DNA from: Nocardia alni
Lineage (GTDB): Bacteria > Actinomycetota > Actinomycetes > Mycobacteriales > Mycobacteriaceae
Assembly (NCBI RefSeq): GCF_019038435.1
Contig: NZ_JAGPOX010000005.1
Location: 62,001 to 126,000 of the forward strand
Direction: 5' to 3'
DNA length: 64,000 bases
Shown here: one piece after another, positions 53,015 to 63,300 of the stretch
How the letters are laid out: each line of letters opens with the position of its first letter
How positions within the stretch are numbered: the first letter of the stretch is position 1
Program-made: the position numbers and the translations under genes
The notes under the pieces: generated by a model
Told to the model about the DNA's origin: nothing
Databases searched by the model: none
Seen by the model: only the letters and a program-made list of their open reading frames with translations

Positions 53015-53508
53015 GCAAGGCGCAGCCGTGCGTTGGGTTGATCTGGGCGCAGACGCCGGACGGGGTGATCGGAAAAGACAACGCCATCCCGTGGCGGATC
53101 CCCGAGGATATGGCGCACTTCCAGCACATCACCCGGGGGCATCCGGTGGTGATGGGCCGCCGCACCTGGGATTCGCTGCCGCCGCGATTCCGGCCGCTGT
53201 CCGAGCGCCGCAATATCGTGATCACCCGGCAGCCGGACTGGTCCGCCGAGGGGGCCGAACGGACCGGATCGCTGGACGAGGCCCTGCGCACCGCGGGCAC
53301 TGCGCCGGTGTGGGTCATGGGCGGCGGTGAGATCTACCGGGCCGCAATGGATTACGCGACAGAACTGATGGTCACCGAGGTGGATCTGCGGACCGAAGGC
53401 GACGCCTACGCCCCGGCCATCGGGGCGCAGTGGTCCGCCGCGCCCGGCCCGTGGCGCGAGTCCACGACGGGTCTGCGGTATCGCGTCCTGCGTTATACCA
53501 AGGACTGA
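53011..53508 (+). CDS. dfrA: Dihydrofolate reductase
   Basis: 165 residues. Regenerates tetrahydrofolate after the thyA reaction. [29 protein letters not shown] holds the catalytic Asp, [16 protein letters not shown] and [13 protein letters not shown] bind NADPH. GTG at 53011 overlaps the thyA stop. Same operon as thyA. Confidence 0.97.
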   Translation: MSKAQPCVGLIWAQTPDGVIGKDNAIPWRIPEDMAHFQHITRGHPVVMGRRTWDSLPPRFRPLSERRNIVITRQPDWSAEGAERTGSLDEALRTAGTAPVWVMGGGEIYRAAMDYATELMVTEVDLRTEGDAYAPAIGAQWSAAPGPWRESTTGLRYRVLRYTKD

Positions 53509-53648
53509 CCCACCCCTGTCCGCGCTCGGCGGGTATCAACATCGAATTGCAATGTGAAACAGCCTGACCCCGGTCGAGACCTACGGCATACTCACGACTA
53601 CTGCGCCCGTGACAACGCGCACGCGGCCGACGCGTGAAAGGCTGCCCT

Positions 53649-53975
53649 ATGGACAAGAAATCGCTCACCGCGGTGGCCCGCCAGCAGCTCAAGCTGGCCG
53701 CCGGCAACACCAGCGGACGTAGTTCTCAGACCCTTTGCGGCGGACATACGCACAGCCTGCGGCAGACCGTCATCGCGCTGACCGCCGGGCAGAGCCTGGC
53801 CGAACACGAGAATCCGGGTGAGGCCACCCTCCAGGTGCTGTCCGGAACGCTCACCCTCTTCAGCGGCGCCGACGAATGGAAGGGCTCCCCCGGCGACCTG
53901 CTGATCGTGCCCAGCGCCCGGCACAGCGTCACCGCCATCGACGACGTGGCGTTCCTGTTGACCGTGGCGAAGTAA
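53649..53975 (+). CDS. Small cupin-domain protein
   Basis: 108 residues from ATG 53649 (AAAGG 7 nt before it). Cupin motif 1 is reduced (LAEHENPGEATLQVLSGTL, with one His) and motif 2 reads SPGDLLIVPSARHSV. It likely forms a dimer and binds a metal or a small ligand; no function is assigned. It stands alone between dfrA and the DyP gene. Confidence 0.85.
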   Translation: MDKKSLTAVARQQLKLAAGNTSGRSSQTLCGGHTHSLRQTVIALTAGQSLAEHENPGEATLQVLSGTLTLFSGADEWKGSPGDLLIVPSARHSVTAIDDVAFLLTVAK

Positions 53976-54038
53976 ACCGCGCCGCCCGCGGGGTACGGAA
54001 CACCTTCTGTCGGTCTTGCCACGTATAGTCTGTCGATC

Positions 54039-55049
54039 ATGGGTGAGCCGCAGCCGATCCTCGATCCGCTCAGTAAGGCGGCGCTGTTTCTCGTGGCGAC
54101 CATCGACGAGGGCGGTGAATCCGCGGTTCGTGATCTGCTCGCCGAACTTCCCGGCCTGCGCCGATCGGTAGGCTTCCGGGTGCCCGGCGCGGATCTGTCC
54201 TGCGTGACGAGCATCGGGTCCACGGCTTGGGACCGCTTGTTCGCCGGGCCCAAACCCAGTGAACTGCACGAATTCCCCGGATACGAGGGCCCGCGGCACC
54301 AGGCGCCCGCCACGCCGGGAGATCTGCTGTTCCACATCAAGGCCGAGACCCCGGACGCCTGCTTCGAATTGGCCATGGTCATCGGCGATCGGCTGCGCGG
54401 GGCGGCGACGGTGGTGGACGAGACCGTCGGGTTTCGCTATTTCGAGCAGCGCGACCTGCTCGGATTCGTCGACGGCACCGAGAATCCCGAGGGTTCCCAG
54501 GCCGTCTCGACGGCCCTGATCGACGGGTCGGACCCCGATTTCGCCGGCGGCAGCTACGTGATCGTGCAGAAATACCTGCACGATCTCGGCGCCTGGAACG
54601 CGCTGTCGGTCACCGAGCAGGAACTCGTGATCGGGCGCACCAAACTCGGCGACTTCGAGCTGTCCGACGCGGACAAGCCCGCGAATTCGCACGTGGCGGT
54701 CAACACGCTGTACGACCCGGACGGCACCCAGCGCCAGATCCTGCGGGCCAACATGCCCTTCGGGAGCGTGCGCGACGGGGAATTCGGGACCTACTACGTC
54801 GCGTACGCCGCGGCCCCGGACGTCACCGAGCGCATGCTCGAGCGGATGTTCCTGGGCAGCGACGAGGCCGCCTACGACCGCATCCTGGACTTCTCCACCG
54901 CCGTCACCGGAACCTTGTTCTTCACTCCGCCCGCCGGATTCTTCGACGCGCTTCCCGATCCGGCGCGCACGGATACGGCGGTCGTGGAGCAGGCCCCCGC
55001 ACTCGGCGACGGATCCCTCGGGATCGGCACCCTGAGACGAAAGGATTGA
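54039..55049 (+). CDS. Dye-decolorising peroxidase, encapsulin cargo
   Basis: 336 residues, DyP-type heme peroxidase. Signature GFVDGTENP carries the distal Asp145; the proximal heme ligand is His218 in NSHVAVN. The C-terminus SLGIGTLRRKD is a cargo-loading peptide of the kind that targets DyP into encapsulin shells. The encapsulin gene starts five bases after its stop. The complex is thought to handle peroxide stress. ATG at 54039. Confidence 0.96.
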   Translation: MGEPQPILDPLSKAALFLVATIDEGGESAVRDLLAELPGLRRSVGFRVPGADLSCVTSIGSTAWDRLFAGPKPSELHEFPGYEGPRHQAPATPGDLLFHIKAETPDACFELAMVIGDRLRGAATVVDETVGFRYFEQRDLLGFVDGTENPEGSQAVSTALIDGSDPDFAGGSYVIVQKYLHDLGAWNALSVTEQELVIGRTKLGDFELSDADKPANSHVAVNTLYDPDGTQRQILRANMPFGSVRDGEFGTYYVAYAAAPDVTERMLERMFLGSDEAAYDRILDFSTAVTGTLFFTPPAGFFDALPDPARTDTAVVEQAPALGDGSLGIGTLRRKD

Positions 55050-55053
55050 GCAT

Positions 55054-55854
55054 ATGAACAATCTGCACCGTGAGCTAGCCCCGGTCACCGACGAGGCGTG
55101 GTCACAGATCGAGGACGAGGCCCGGCGAACATTCAAGCGGCATATCGCCGGACGGCGGGTCGTGGACGTCTCCGGTCCGCACGGCGCCGACTTCTCCGCG
55201 GTCGGCCTGGGCCGCACCGCCGAGATCGACGCACCCGACGAGGGCATCGTGGCGCGCCAGCGGCAGGTGGCGCCGCTGGTCGAGCTGCGGGTCCCGTTCA
55301 CCCTCGCGCGCGAGGAACTGGACGACGCCGAGCGCGGCGCCCGCGATATCGATCTGGACGCGGTCAAGGACGCCGCGCGCAAGATCGCGTTCGCCGAGGA
55401 CCGCGCGATCTTCGAGGGCTATCGAGCCGCCGGGATCACCGGGATCAGGGCCGCGTCCTCACACGAGCCGATCGCGCCGACCACGGACCCGCGCCTGGCG
55501 CCGGAGGCGATCGCGCAGGCGGTGACCAAACTGCGACTGGCCGGCGTGGACGGCCCCTACTCGGTCCTGCTCAGCGCCGACCTCTACACCGCGGTCAGTG
55601 AGACCTCGGACCACGGTTACCCGATCCGCACTCATATCGAACGCCTCATCCCGGACGGCGAGATCATCTGGGCGCCCGCGATCGATGGCGCGTTCCTGCT
55701 CACCACGCGCGGTGGCGACTTCGATCTGCAACTGGGCCAGGATCTTTCGATCGGCTATCTGTCGCACGACGCGGATTCGGTGCGGCTGTACTTCCAGCAG
55801 AGCCTGACGTTCCTGGTCTACACCGCCGAGGCCGCCGTCGCGCTGCGGGCCTGA
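55054..55854 (+). CDS. Family 1 encapsulin shell protein
   Basis: 266 residues, HK97-like fold related to M. tuberculosis CFP29 and linocin M18. MNNLHRELAPVTDEAW and SVLLSADLYTAVSETSDHGYP are typical; it self-assembles into a T=1 protein nanocompartment around DyP. AAAGGA precedes the ATG, which lies 5 bases after the peroxidase stop. Secure pairing of shell and cargo makes a two-gene operon. Confidence 0.97.
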   Translation: MNNLHRELAPVTDEAWSQIEDEARRTFKRHIAGRRVVDVSGPHGADFSAVGLGRTAEIDAPDEGIVARQRQVAPLVELRVPFTLAREELDDAERGARDIDLDAVKDAARKIAFAEDRAIFEGYRAAGITGIRAASSHEPIAPTTDPRLAPEAIAQAVTKLRLAGVDGPYSVLLSADLYTAVSETSDHGYPIRTHIERLIPDGEIIWAPAIDGAFLLTTRGGDFDLQLGQDLSIGYLSHDADSVRLYFQQSLTFLVYTAEAAVALRA

Positions 55855-55924
55855 TCGTCCCGAGCTTCCCGCCTCCGCCACGCCCGGTACGATGCGCGGG
55901 AGGCAGGAAGGACCGAGGCGAGAA

Positions 55925-56461
55925 GTGGGTGTGAGTGTGGTCCGGGCGGGCGTGGTCCCCGGACGGCGGACGTTTCTGTACGGCGTGCTGGGTGTGCTCG
56001 CGACCGCGGCGGTCTGCGGGGGCATCGTGGCGGCGTTCGGGATCTACCTGGTGTTCATCGGGCTGTTCGCGGGGGCGGTGGTCGGGATCGCGCTGCTGAT
56101 GGCGCTGTTCGGGCGCGATGTCGTGGTGCTGACCGAGCAGACGATCGCCCGGCGCACCCCGCTGCACGAGACGTGTATCCCGTGGGATCGGGTGGTGGCC
56201 GGGCGGTTCACGCTGGACGAGCAGGCGCGCTGGTCGCTGGCGCTGGACCTGCAGGGCGGCGACGAACCGCACGGCGAACTGGTGCTGCTGTCGATCCCGC
56301 CGGTGGTGCGCCCGATCGCCAACGCCTACGACCACCGTAAGCGCGAGCAGGTTGCCCAGATCCGTACGATGCTGCGGCACAAGCGGATTCCCGTGACGGT
56401 CCTGCCGCAGATCGCGAACGCCCTGCACGAGCACTGGAAGCTCGCGCCCGCGGCGAACTGA
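55925..56461 (+). CDS. Membrane protein with PH-like domain
   Basis: 178 residues from GTG 55925 (GAGGCGAGAA before it; a longer start at 55892 is possible). Two membrane segments (TFLYGVLGVLATAAVCGGIV and YLVFIGLFAGAVVGIALLMAL) precede a soluble beta-rich domain (VVLTEQTIARRTPLHETCIPW and RWSLALDLQG) that resembles bacterial PH (bPH) folds. Unknown role. It lies 26 bp before the Nudix gene and may be cotranscribed. Confidence 0.75.
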   Translation: MGVSVVRAGVVPGRRTFLYGVLGVLATAAVCGGIVAAFGIYLVFIGLFAGAVVGIALLMALFGRDVVVLTEQTIARRTPLHETCIPWDRVVAGRFTLDEQARWSLALDLQGGDEPHGELVLLSIPPVVRPIANAYDHRKREQVAQIRTMLRHKRIPVTVLPQIANALHEHWKLAPAAN

Positions 56462-56487
56462 CGAGCCGAATACGAAGGGCGGACACC

Positions 56488-56886
56488 ATGATTCGCACCG
56501 CGGCCCTGGCTCACATCCGCGGCCGTCGGTTGCTGCAGGCGCGGTCGACCGGCAAAGAGGTCTTCTACATGGCCGGGGGAAAGATCGACCCCGGCGAGAC
56601 CCCGGTGCAGGCCCTGCACCGCGAGGCGCGCGAGGAACTCGGAGTCGACGTCGCCGCCTTCTGCGAACTCGGCGTCTTCGAATGCGAGGCCTACGGTCAC
56701 ACACCCGGCACGGCCCTGCATATGACCTGTTACACCGCCGATCTCGCCGGTGAGCCCCGGCCCACCAGCGAGATCGCCGAGTTGCGCTACTTCACCGTCG
56801 GCGAGTACGCGGCCATGCCGCATGTCGCACCGGGCTCGATGCTGGTGTTCCGCCGGTTGCACGAGCTGGACCTCATCGACTGGTAG
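56488..56886 (+). CDS. Nudix hydrolase
   Basis: 132 residues. The Nudix box runs through GGKIDPGETPVQALHREA and continues AREELGVDV, with the metal-binding REAREEL core. The catalytic core hydrolyses nucleoside-diphosphate derivatives (substrate not predictable). ATG at 56488. It is convergent with the LLM oxidoreductase gene, three bases away. Confidence 0.92.
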   Translation: MIRTAALAHIRGRRLLQARSTGKEVFYMAGGKIDPGETPVQALHREAREELGVDVAAFCELGVFECEAYGHTPGTALHMTCYTADLAGEPRPTSEIAELRYFTVGEYAAMPHVAPGSMLVFRRLHELDLIDW

Positions 56887-56889
56887 GCG

Positions 56890-57741
56890 CTATACGGATT
56901 GGTATGTCCCGGCCATGGCGGTGATCTCGTCGAGCGCGCGCAAGGTCTCCTCACGTGGGCGCACCGGCAGCAGACCGATCAGCGTGCGATGCACGCCCAG
57001 TTCCGCCAGGCGGTCCAGATCGCCCGCGCCGGGCCCGAACACCGTCGCGGTCACCGGAATCGGCGGGCGCCCGGCACGGTCGGCGAGTTCCCGCAACTGC
57101 CGCATGCCGTCGCGCAGTTCGTCGAACGCGATGCCGGTCGGCGCCAGCCAGCCGTCGGCGTGCTCGACCACACGCTCATGCGTCGAGGGCCCCCAGCCGC
57201 CGAGCCATATCGGCGGATGCGGCCGCTGCGCGGGTTTCGGCCAGGAGTGGATCGGATCGAAATCGACGAAGCGGCCGTGGAATTCGGCCCGATCGTGGGT
57301 CCAGATCTGCTTCATCGCGAGGATGCGTTCACCCTGCAGCGCGACGCGGGTACGCGGGTCGGTGCCGTGATTGCGCAACTCCTCGCGCAACCAGCCGACG
57401 CCGAAGCCCAGTTCCAGACGGCCGCCCGAGATCGCGTCCAGCGTCGCGATCTCCTTGGCCGTGACGATCGGATCCCGCTGCACCAGCAGCGCGACCGCCG
57501 TGCCCAGACGCAGCCGGGTGGTCACCGCCGCCGCGGCGGTGAGCGAGATGAACGGGTCGTAGACGCGGTAGTAGTCGCGGGGAATGTCCCCGCCGCCCGG
57601 GGTAGGCGTGTCGACCCGGACCGGAATATGGGTGTGCTCGGGCAGGAACAACGACTCGAAGCCGCGCTCCTCGACCGCCCGGGCCAATTCCATCGGATCG
57701 ATGCTCTCGTCGGTCACGCCGCTGAAGATCCCGGCCCGCAT
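56890..57741 (-). CDS. LLM-class F420-dependent oxidoreductase
   Basis: 283 residues, luciferase-like monooxygenase fold. Conserved ELARAVEERGFESLFLPEHTHIP, TAVALLVQRDPIVTAKEIATLD and ELGFGVGWLREE. Members use F420 or FMN; actinomycete forms with this pattern mostly use F420. ATG at 57741 is the family start. It is divergent from a MerR gene across a 160-bp gap containing a palindrome. Confidence 0.9.
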   Translation of the reverse strand: MRAGIFSGVTDESIDPMELARAVEERGFESLFLPEHTHIPVRVDTPTPGGGDIPRDYYRVYDPFISLTAAAAVTTRLRLGTAVALLVQRDPIVTAKEIATLDAISGGRLELGFGVGWLREELRNHGTDPRTRVALQGERILAMKQIWTHDRAEFHGRFVDFDPIHSWPKPAQRPHPPIWLGGWGPSTHERVVEHADGWLAPTGIAFDELRDGMRQLRELADRAGRPPIPVTATVFGPGAGDLDRLAELGVHRTLIGLLPVRPREETLRALDEITAMAGTYQSV

Positions 57742-57852
57742 TATCGATCGCCCCCGAATAGCCCTGCGCCGCAGGGGATCTTGTTCCAAGGGTAGCCACA
57801 CGTGGTGACCTGGTGATGAGCGTCGCATGGTGTCATGGGCGTACGGTAAGGG

Positions 57853-57868
57853 TTGACACCACTGTCAA
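57853..57868. promoter_or_regulatory. MerR-type operator candidate
   Basis: TTGACA and TGTCAA flank CCAC in the gap upstream of merR. The first half overlaps a -35-like TTGACA, the usual arrangement for MerR-family autoregulated promoters. Confidence 0.55.
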
Positions 57869-57901
57869 GGTCAAGTGCGAGTTGGGCGCGAGGGAGTGAA
57901 C

Positions 57902-58264
57902 ATGCTTATCGGGGAGCTTGCCGCACGCACGGGGGTCAGTCGCAGGTCGCTGCGGTACTACGAACAGCAGGGCCTGCTGACCTCGATGCGTGGCGGCAAC
58001 GGATATCGGGATTACGGCGAATCGGCGGTCGATACGGTGCGCCGGATCCGGGCGCTGCTGGCGGCCGGGTTGCCGACCGAGACGATCCGCCAGGCTCTGC
58101 CCTGCGTCATCGATACCGCGCCCACGCTGCGACCGTGTCCCGAACTCGTCGAGGTGCTGCGCAGCGAGATGGGCCGGATGGATGCCATGGCCGCGGAGTT
58201 GGTGCACTCGCGCGAGCTGATCGCGCGCATGCTCGTGGACGCGGGAGTGTCCCTGACGCCGTAG
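57902..58264 (+). CDS. MerR-family transcriptional regulator
   Basis: 120 residues. The winged helix reads LIGELAARTGVSRRSLRYYEQQ; a coiled-coil dimer helix follows (MGRMDAMAAELVHSRELIA). Two Cys residues in the middle (ALPCVID and RPCPE) are not arranged as a classic metal site. ATG at 57902. It is convergent with the MFS exporter gene, so it probably senses a compound that the exporter removes. Confidence 0.92.
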   Translation: MLIGELAARTGVSRRSLRYYEQQGLLTSMRGGNGYRDYGESAVDTVRRIRALLAAGLPTETIRQALPCVIDTAPTLRPCPELVEVLRSEMGRMDAMAAELVHSRELIARMLVDAGVSLTP

Positions 58265-58271
58265 GGAGGAT

Positions 58272-59972
58272 CTACTCGCTGTCGTCGAGCGAATTCACCG
58301 CGGCGTCGCCTTCGGGCTTGTCGGGCGCGCTCTCGGCGGCCGGATCGGCGCTCGCGGGCTCTTGCGGAATCCGGGTGGCGCGCAGTGGGATCCGGGTGGC
58401 GGCGCAGAAGCCCAGCAACAGGAGTACGACCGCCGCGATCAGGGTGGCGCGAAAGGCGTCGGCGAAGCCGCGGGCCAGCGCGTCGGTCACCAGATGGCTG
58501 GCGTGGTGAGCGCGCAGCACCGGGATGGCGGCGCCGGCGGAGTCGCGGGTCGCGGCGACGGCCTCGTGCGCCGCGACCGGCGACAGGCCGTGCACCTGCG
58601 TGAGCCGGTCCGAGAGCGCCTGGCCGAGCGAGATCGACAGCACGCCACCGAGTATCGCGACCCCCAGCGCCGCACCGATCTTGTGCACCGTGGACGGGGT
58701 CATCGACACCCGCTCGGAGGTATCGGCCGGCATGCCTGCCAGGATCGCGCGGGGTAGCTGAGCGGATGCCAGACCCAGTCCGATGCCGTAGCAGACGAGC
58801 AGCACGACGAGCCACGCCATCGGAGTCCGGTCGGTGAGGAATATCGCCGTCACCGCGATGCTGAGCGTCTGGATCGCCAGGCCCAGCCGCACGCTCCACA
58901 CCGGTCCCGCAGGCCATCCCGCCCGCAGCGTGACGATCGTGGCCGCACCCGCCCCCAGCGATATCGCCATCAGCACCAGCCCACCGCGCAGCGCGGTGAG
59001 GCCGCGGACGTACACCAGGTACAGCGGCAGGGTGAACAGCAGGCCGAATACGACGACGGCGACCGCCAGCGCCGCCGCGCTCCCCCAGCGCACACTCGGT
59101 CGGCCGAGCAACGAGAAGTCCAGCAGCGCCGCGCGATCCACCTGGCGCCGATGCTGCTCCCAGAGCAGAAACAGCGCCAGCAGAATGATGCCCAGTACCA
59201 GCAGCAGGGGGATCGGCGAGGCCCCGGCCCGGCTGGACCAGTGGATGCCGAGCCCTCGCCACGCCCGCAGCGGCCGCCACCAGCCGTAGGCCTGCCCCTC
59301 GATCAGCGCGAACATCACCAGCGCGAAACCGGCTGTGCCGAGCAGGAATCCGTCGACGTCCGAGCCGTGTGCGGGCTGGCCGCTCCGGGTCTCGGGCACG
59401 AATACGGCGATGCCGATCAGGACCACCACGCCGATGGGCAGATTCACCAGGAAAATCCACGGCCAGGTGAACGATGTGCTCAACCAGCCGCCGAGCAGCG
59501 GCCCGAGCACCGCCGCCGCGCAGATCACCGCCGCCCACGCCGTGTAGACGAGCCGGCGCTCCCGCCCGGAAAAGACCACGCCGGCCGTGGCCAGAGCCCC
59601 CGGCAGGACGCCGGCGCCGCCGATGCCCTGCACGATCCGGCCCCAGATCAACACGCTCGGCTCGTTCGCGGCCGCCGCGATCAGGCTGCCCGCCATGATG
59701 AGCACGACACCGGTCATGATCAGCGCACGACGCCCCAGCCTGTCTCCGAACCACCCGGCGGTGATCAGCAGCGCGGCGAACACCACCGCGTACACGGCGC
59801 TCACCCACTGCGCCTGGGTGAGGCTCAACCCCACATCGGCGATGATCACCGGCAGCGACATGCTCACGACGGTGCTGTCGAGCGCCACCAGGAACAGCGC
59901 CAGCCCCAGCGCACCCAGCACCCGCCACCGGTTGTCGCCGCGGTGCCGCTGTTCGATCTCGATGTCCGTCAT
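58272..59972 (-). CDS. 14-TM MFS drug exporter (DHA2/EmrB family)
   Basis: 566 residues with about 14 membrane segments. Motif A reads AGWFGDRLGRRALIMTG and motif C-like GPLLGGWLSTSFTWPWIFLV. This DHA2 group exports drugs and dyes by proton antiport. A 55-residue acidic C-terminal tail follows (PASADPAAESAPDKPEG). ATG at 59972. It is convergent with the MerR gene (7-bp gap), its likely regulator. Confidence 0.93.
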   Translation of the reverse strand: MTDIEIEQRHRGDNRWRVLGALGLALFLVALDSTVVSMSLPVIIADVGLSLTQAQWVSAVYAVVFAALLITAGWFGDRLGRRALIMTGVVLIMAGSLIAAAANEPSVLIWGRIVQGIGGAGVLPGALATAGVVFSGRERRLVYTAWAAVICAAAVLGPLLGGWLSTSFTWPWIFLVNLPIGVVVLIGIAVFVPETRSGQPAHGSDVDGFLLGTAGFALVMFALIEGQAYGWWRPLRAWRGLGIHWSSRAGASPIPLLLVLGIILLALFLLWEQHRRQVDRAALLDFSLLGRPSVRWGSAAALAVAVVVFGLLFTLPLYLVYVRGLTALRGGLVLMAISLGAGAATIVTLRAGWPAGPVWSVRLGLAIQTLSIAVTAIFLTDRTPMAWLVVLLVCYGIGLGLASAQLPRAILAGMPADTSERVSMTPSTVHKIGAALGVAILGGVLSISLGQALSDRLTQVHGLSPVAAHEAVAATRDSAGAAIPVLRAHHASHLVTDALARGFADAFRATLIAAVVLLLLGFCAATRIPLRATRIPQEPASADPAAESAPDKPEGDAAVNSLDDSE

Positions 59973-60336
59973 GCGCCGCTCCCGCCGTCAACCCATATTG
60001 CCGTCGAGGACCTCGTGCGGCGACCAGTCTACGGCCAGATTGCCTGAAGATTGCTGATCTTCATACTCCCGATGCGGAGCGGACCACCCCGGCCCGGTGA
60101 GCGAGTACGTCCGGGGCAGAAGCGCGGGCAGATCTCGACCGTTCTCGCCGAGAGCCTGGGCGACCTGGACCGGGAGTTCGTCACCAGGCAGGCGACCTCG
60201 AAGGGGTTGATCTCGAAACGCCGGTAGTTCGCGACACCTGCCGCGGCGTAGATGATCGACCGTGCGGTCGGTGTGTCCAGCGCGAACCCGGGCGGCGCGA
60301 GAGATCCAGCAATTCCCGCACCGACCCGGAGTTCGG
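59973..60336. other. Intergenic region between MFS and NRPS genes
   Basis: About 360 bp with no supported gene; short frames show no ribosome-binding site or recognised family. It lies downstream of the NRPS and upstream of the MFS gene, both leftward, so it holds the MFS promoter. No strong hairpin seen. Confidence 0.5.
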
Positions 60337-63300
60337 CTATTCGGTCACGATCACCCTGACCTCGTCGTCCGCTGCCTCCGTCGACTCGCCCGGCACGGCG
60401 AACCAGTGGGTGACCTCGCCGTCCGCGAGATCGTCGGCGACGTTCCCGCCCGTCGGGAGGACCGACAGGGCGCCCGCGGTGGCCGCGGCCAGGAATTCGG
60501 CCATGGCCGCGGGGCCCGCGGTGGCGGTGGTGAACGTCGTCGACTCGTAATCGATGTCGTTCTCCTCGCGCAGGGTCTGCGCGTGGTCGAGGGCCTGTTC
60601 CTGGGTCAGGGTGAGCCAGGCGCCATCGGGGCGGCGGACCATCAGGGCCGGGTGGTCCTGATGCAGCGGGCGCAGCCGGTCGGCGTAGGAGACCGGGTGC
60701 GCCGGGGCCGCGGCCAATTCCGCCCGCACCTTGGGGTCGGTCGGCACCAGCCAGCGCACCGATTTCGCCGCCGGTTCCAGGGTGATGCCGAATCCCGCTC
60801 CCGCGGAGACGATCTCACCGAAGGACAGGCCGTCCGCGAACAGTGCCGCGGCGCCCGCCTTCTGCACCGCCCACAGCGCGACCACCGCGTCCACCGAGCG
60901 GGGCAGCGCGACCGCGATGATGTCGCCGGGGCCGACGCCCCGGTCGATCAGCACCCGCGCCAGCTGCGAGGACCGCGAATCCACGGCCTGATAGGTGATT
61001 TCCGCGCCGTCGGCCAGCAGCGCCGGAGCCTGCGGATCTTCCTCCACGACCGCGCCCAGCGCCTTGGCCACGGTCCGCGCGCCGATCTGCGGCGTCGCGG
61101 TGACGGCCGCGGATTCCGTTGCGGTGACACCGGATTCGGCCAGGATACGGTCCCGCTCTGCCGCATCGAGGATGTCGATATCGCCGATCAGCCCCTCGGG
61201 GTCGGAGACCAGCGCCTCGAGCACCCGCTCCAGCCGGGCCGCCAGGGTCCGCACCTCGGCGGCGCCGTAGCGGCTGGTGAGGTATTCCAGGCTCACCACG
61301 AGCTTCTCTTCGGCGACCACCATCAGGGTCAGCGGATAGTGCGTGCCGCCCTTGAAGTCGACGCCGGTCACCGACACGCCGTCGATGGTGCTGGCGGACG
61401 CGATCGCCTCCGTGTCCACCGGATAGGACTCGAAGACGACCAGCGAGTCGAACTGCGCACCGGGGCCGCCCACCCGCTGGATGTCGGGCAGGCCGACGTA
61501 ATGGTGATCGAGCAGCGCCGCCTGCTCACCCTGCAGTCCGGTCAGGAATTCGGCGATCGTGCGTCGATCGTCGACCCGCACGCGGACCGGCAGGGTGTTG
61601 ATGAACAGACCCACCATCGACTCGATATCCGGCAGCTCCGGTGGACGACCCGACACGGTCGCGCCGAACACCACGTCGTCGCGTCCGGCCAACCGGCTCA
61701 CCAGCAGACCCCAGGCCGCCTGCACCACCGTGTTCGGGGTGACGCCGAGGTCGGCGCAGAACTTGCTCAGATGCCGGGTCCGTTCGTCGTCCAGCTCGAT
61801 CCGCACCGAGTCGATGTCGAACTCCTCGCTCGACTGCGCTCGCGGCGCGATCAGCGTCGGCTCGTCGACGCCGGCCAGCGCCCGCTCCCACGCCCGCAGC
61901 GATTCGTCGCGGTCGTAGAGCGACAGCCACGCCAGGAAGTCCCGGTAGGACGCCACTCGCGGCAGCACGCTCGCCTCGCCGCGCACCGCGTACAGCACGA
62001 GCAGATCCCGCATCAGCAGCGGCATCGACCAGCCGTCGAACAGGATGTGATGCGTGGTGATCGCCAGGCGCCACCGCTGTGTATCGGCGCCCGCTCCCGA
62101 CTCGACCCGGTACAGGCCGAACCGAATCAACGGCGCCGCGGCCATGTCGAAGTTGTCGGCTCGATCGACCCGCAGTCGGCGCGTCAGTTCGTCGTCGCGT
62201 TCCGCAGCGGGCAGATCCGTGAGATCCGTTTCCCGCCAGGGAATCTCGACCCGAGCCTGCACGATCTGCACCGGCCGCCCCTCGGTGTCGACCGTGAAGG
62301 CGACCCGCAGGTTGTCGTAGCGGTCCAGCAGGGCCTGAGCCGCCCCGCGCAGCCGCTCGACATCCAGCTCGCCATCGAAGTCGATGACGGCCTGCTGGCT
62401 GTAGATGTCCATCGTCGACTGGGTCATCAACGCGTTGAACAACAGGCCGGACTGCAACGGCGACAACGGCCACACCTCGGTCATCGAGGGGTACGCCTGC
62501 TCCCACGCCCGCAGCTGATCCTCGTCGGCCTGCACCAGGGGCCCCGTCGGGAGCTCCAGCTCGGCGCCGCCGAGGACGGCGCCGCCGGCGATGCCCGCGA
62601 TGGTGCGCCGCTCGAATACCTCGCGTGCGCTGAACCGGACACCGCGCGCCTTCGCCCGCGACACCAGCTGGATCGACAGGATGCTGTTACCGCCGAGGCC
62701 GAAGAAGTCGTCGTCGATACCGATCTCGCCGCGGCCGAGCACGTCGGCGAACACCTCGGCCACGATCATCTCGGCAGGTGTCGACGGGGCACGGAACGGT
62801 GTCGACTCGAACTCCGGTTCCGGCAACGCCTTACGGTCCAGCTTGCCGTTCACGTTCAACGGCAGCGCATCCAGCACCACGAACGCCGCGGGCACCATGT
62901 ACGAGGGCAGGTTTGCCAACAGCTCCGAACGCACCTGCGCCACATCCAGATCCGCATCCGACGTCACCAGGTACGCGACCAACCGATCACCGAGACGCGG
63001 ATCCGACTTCGCCAACACCGCTGTCTGCGCGATCTCCGGCAACGCCAGGAGCGCCGCCTCGATCTCGCCGAGTTCGATCCGGAAACCACGAATCTTCACC
63101 TGGAAATCCGTACGACCCCGGTAATCCAGCTCACCGTCCGAGTTCCACGCCACCAGATCACCCGTGCGGTACATGCGCTCACCGTCACCGAACGGATTCG
63201 CCACAAAACGATCCGCAGACAAATCCGCACGACCGAAATACCCACGCGCCAACTGCGCACCCGCAAGATACAACTCACCCGGAACACCAACCGGAACCGG

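Noticed and set aside
59973..60336. Pseudogene between MFS and NRPS
   Set aside because: Short readable pieces on both strands but no recognised family, so not supportable.
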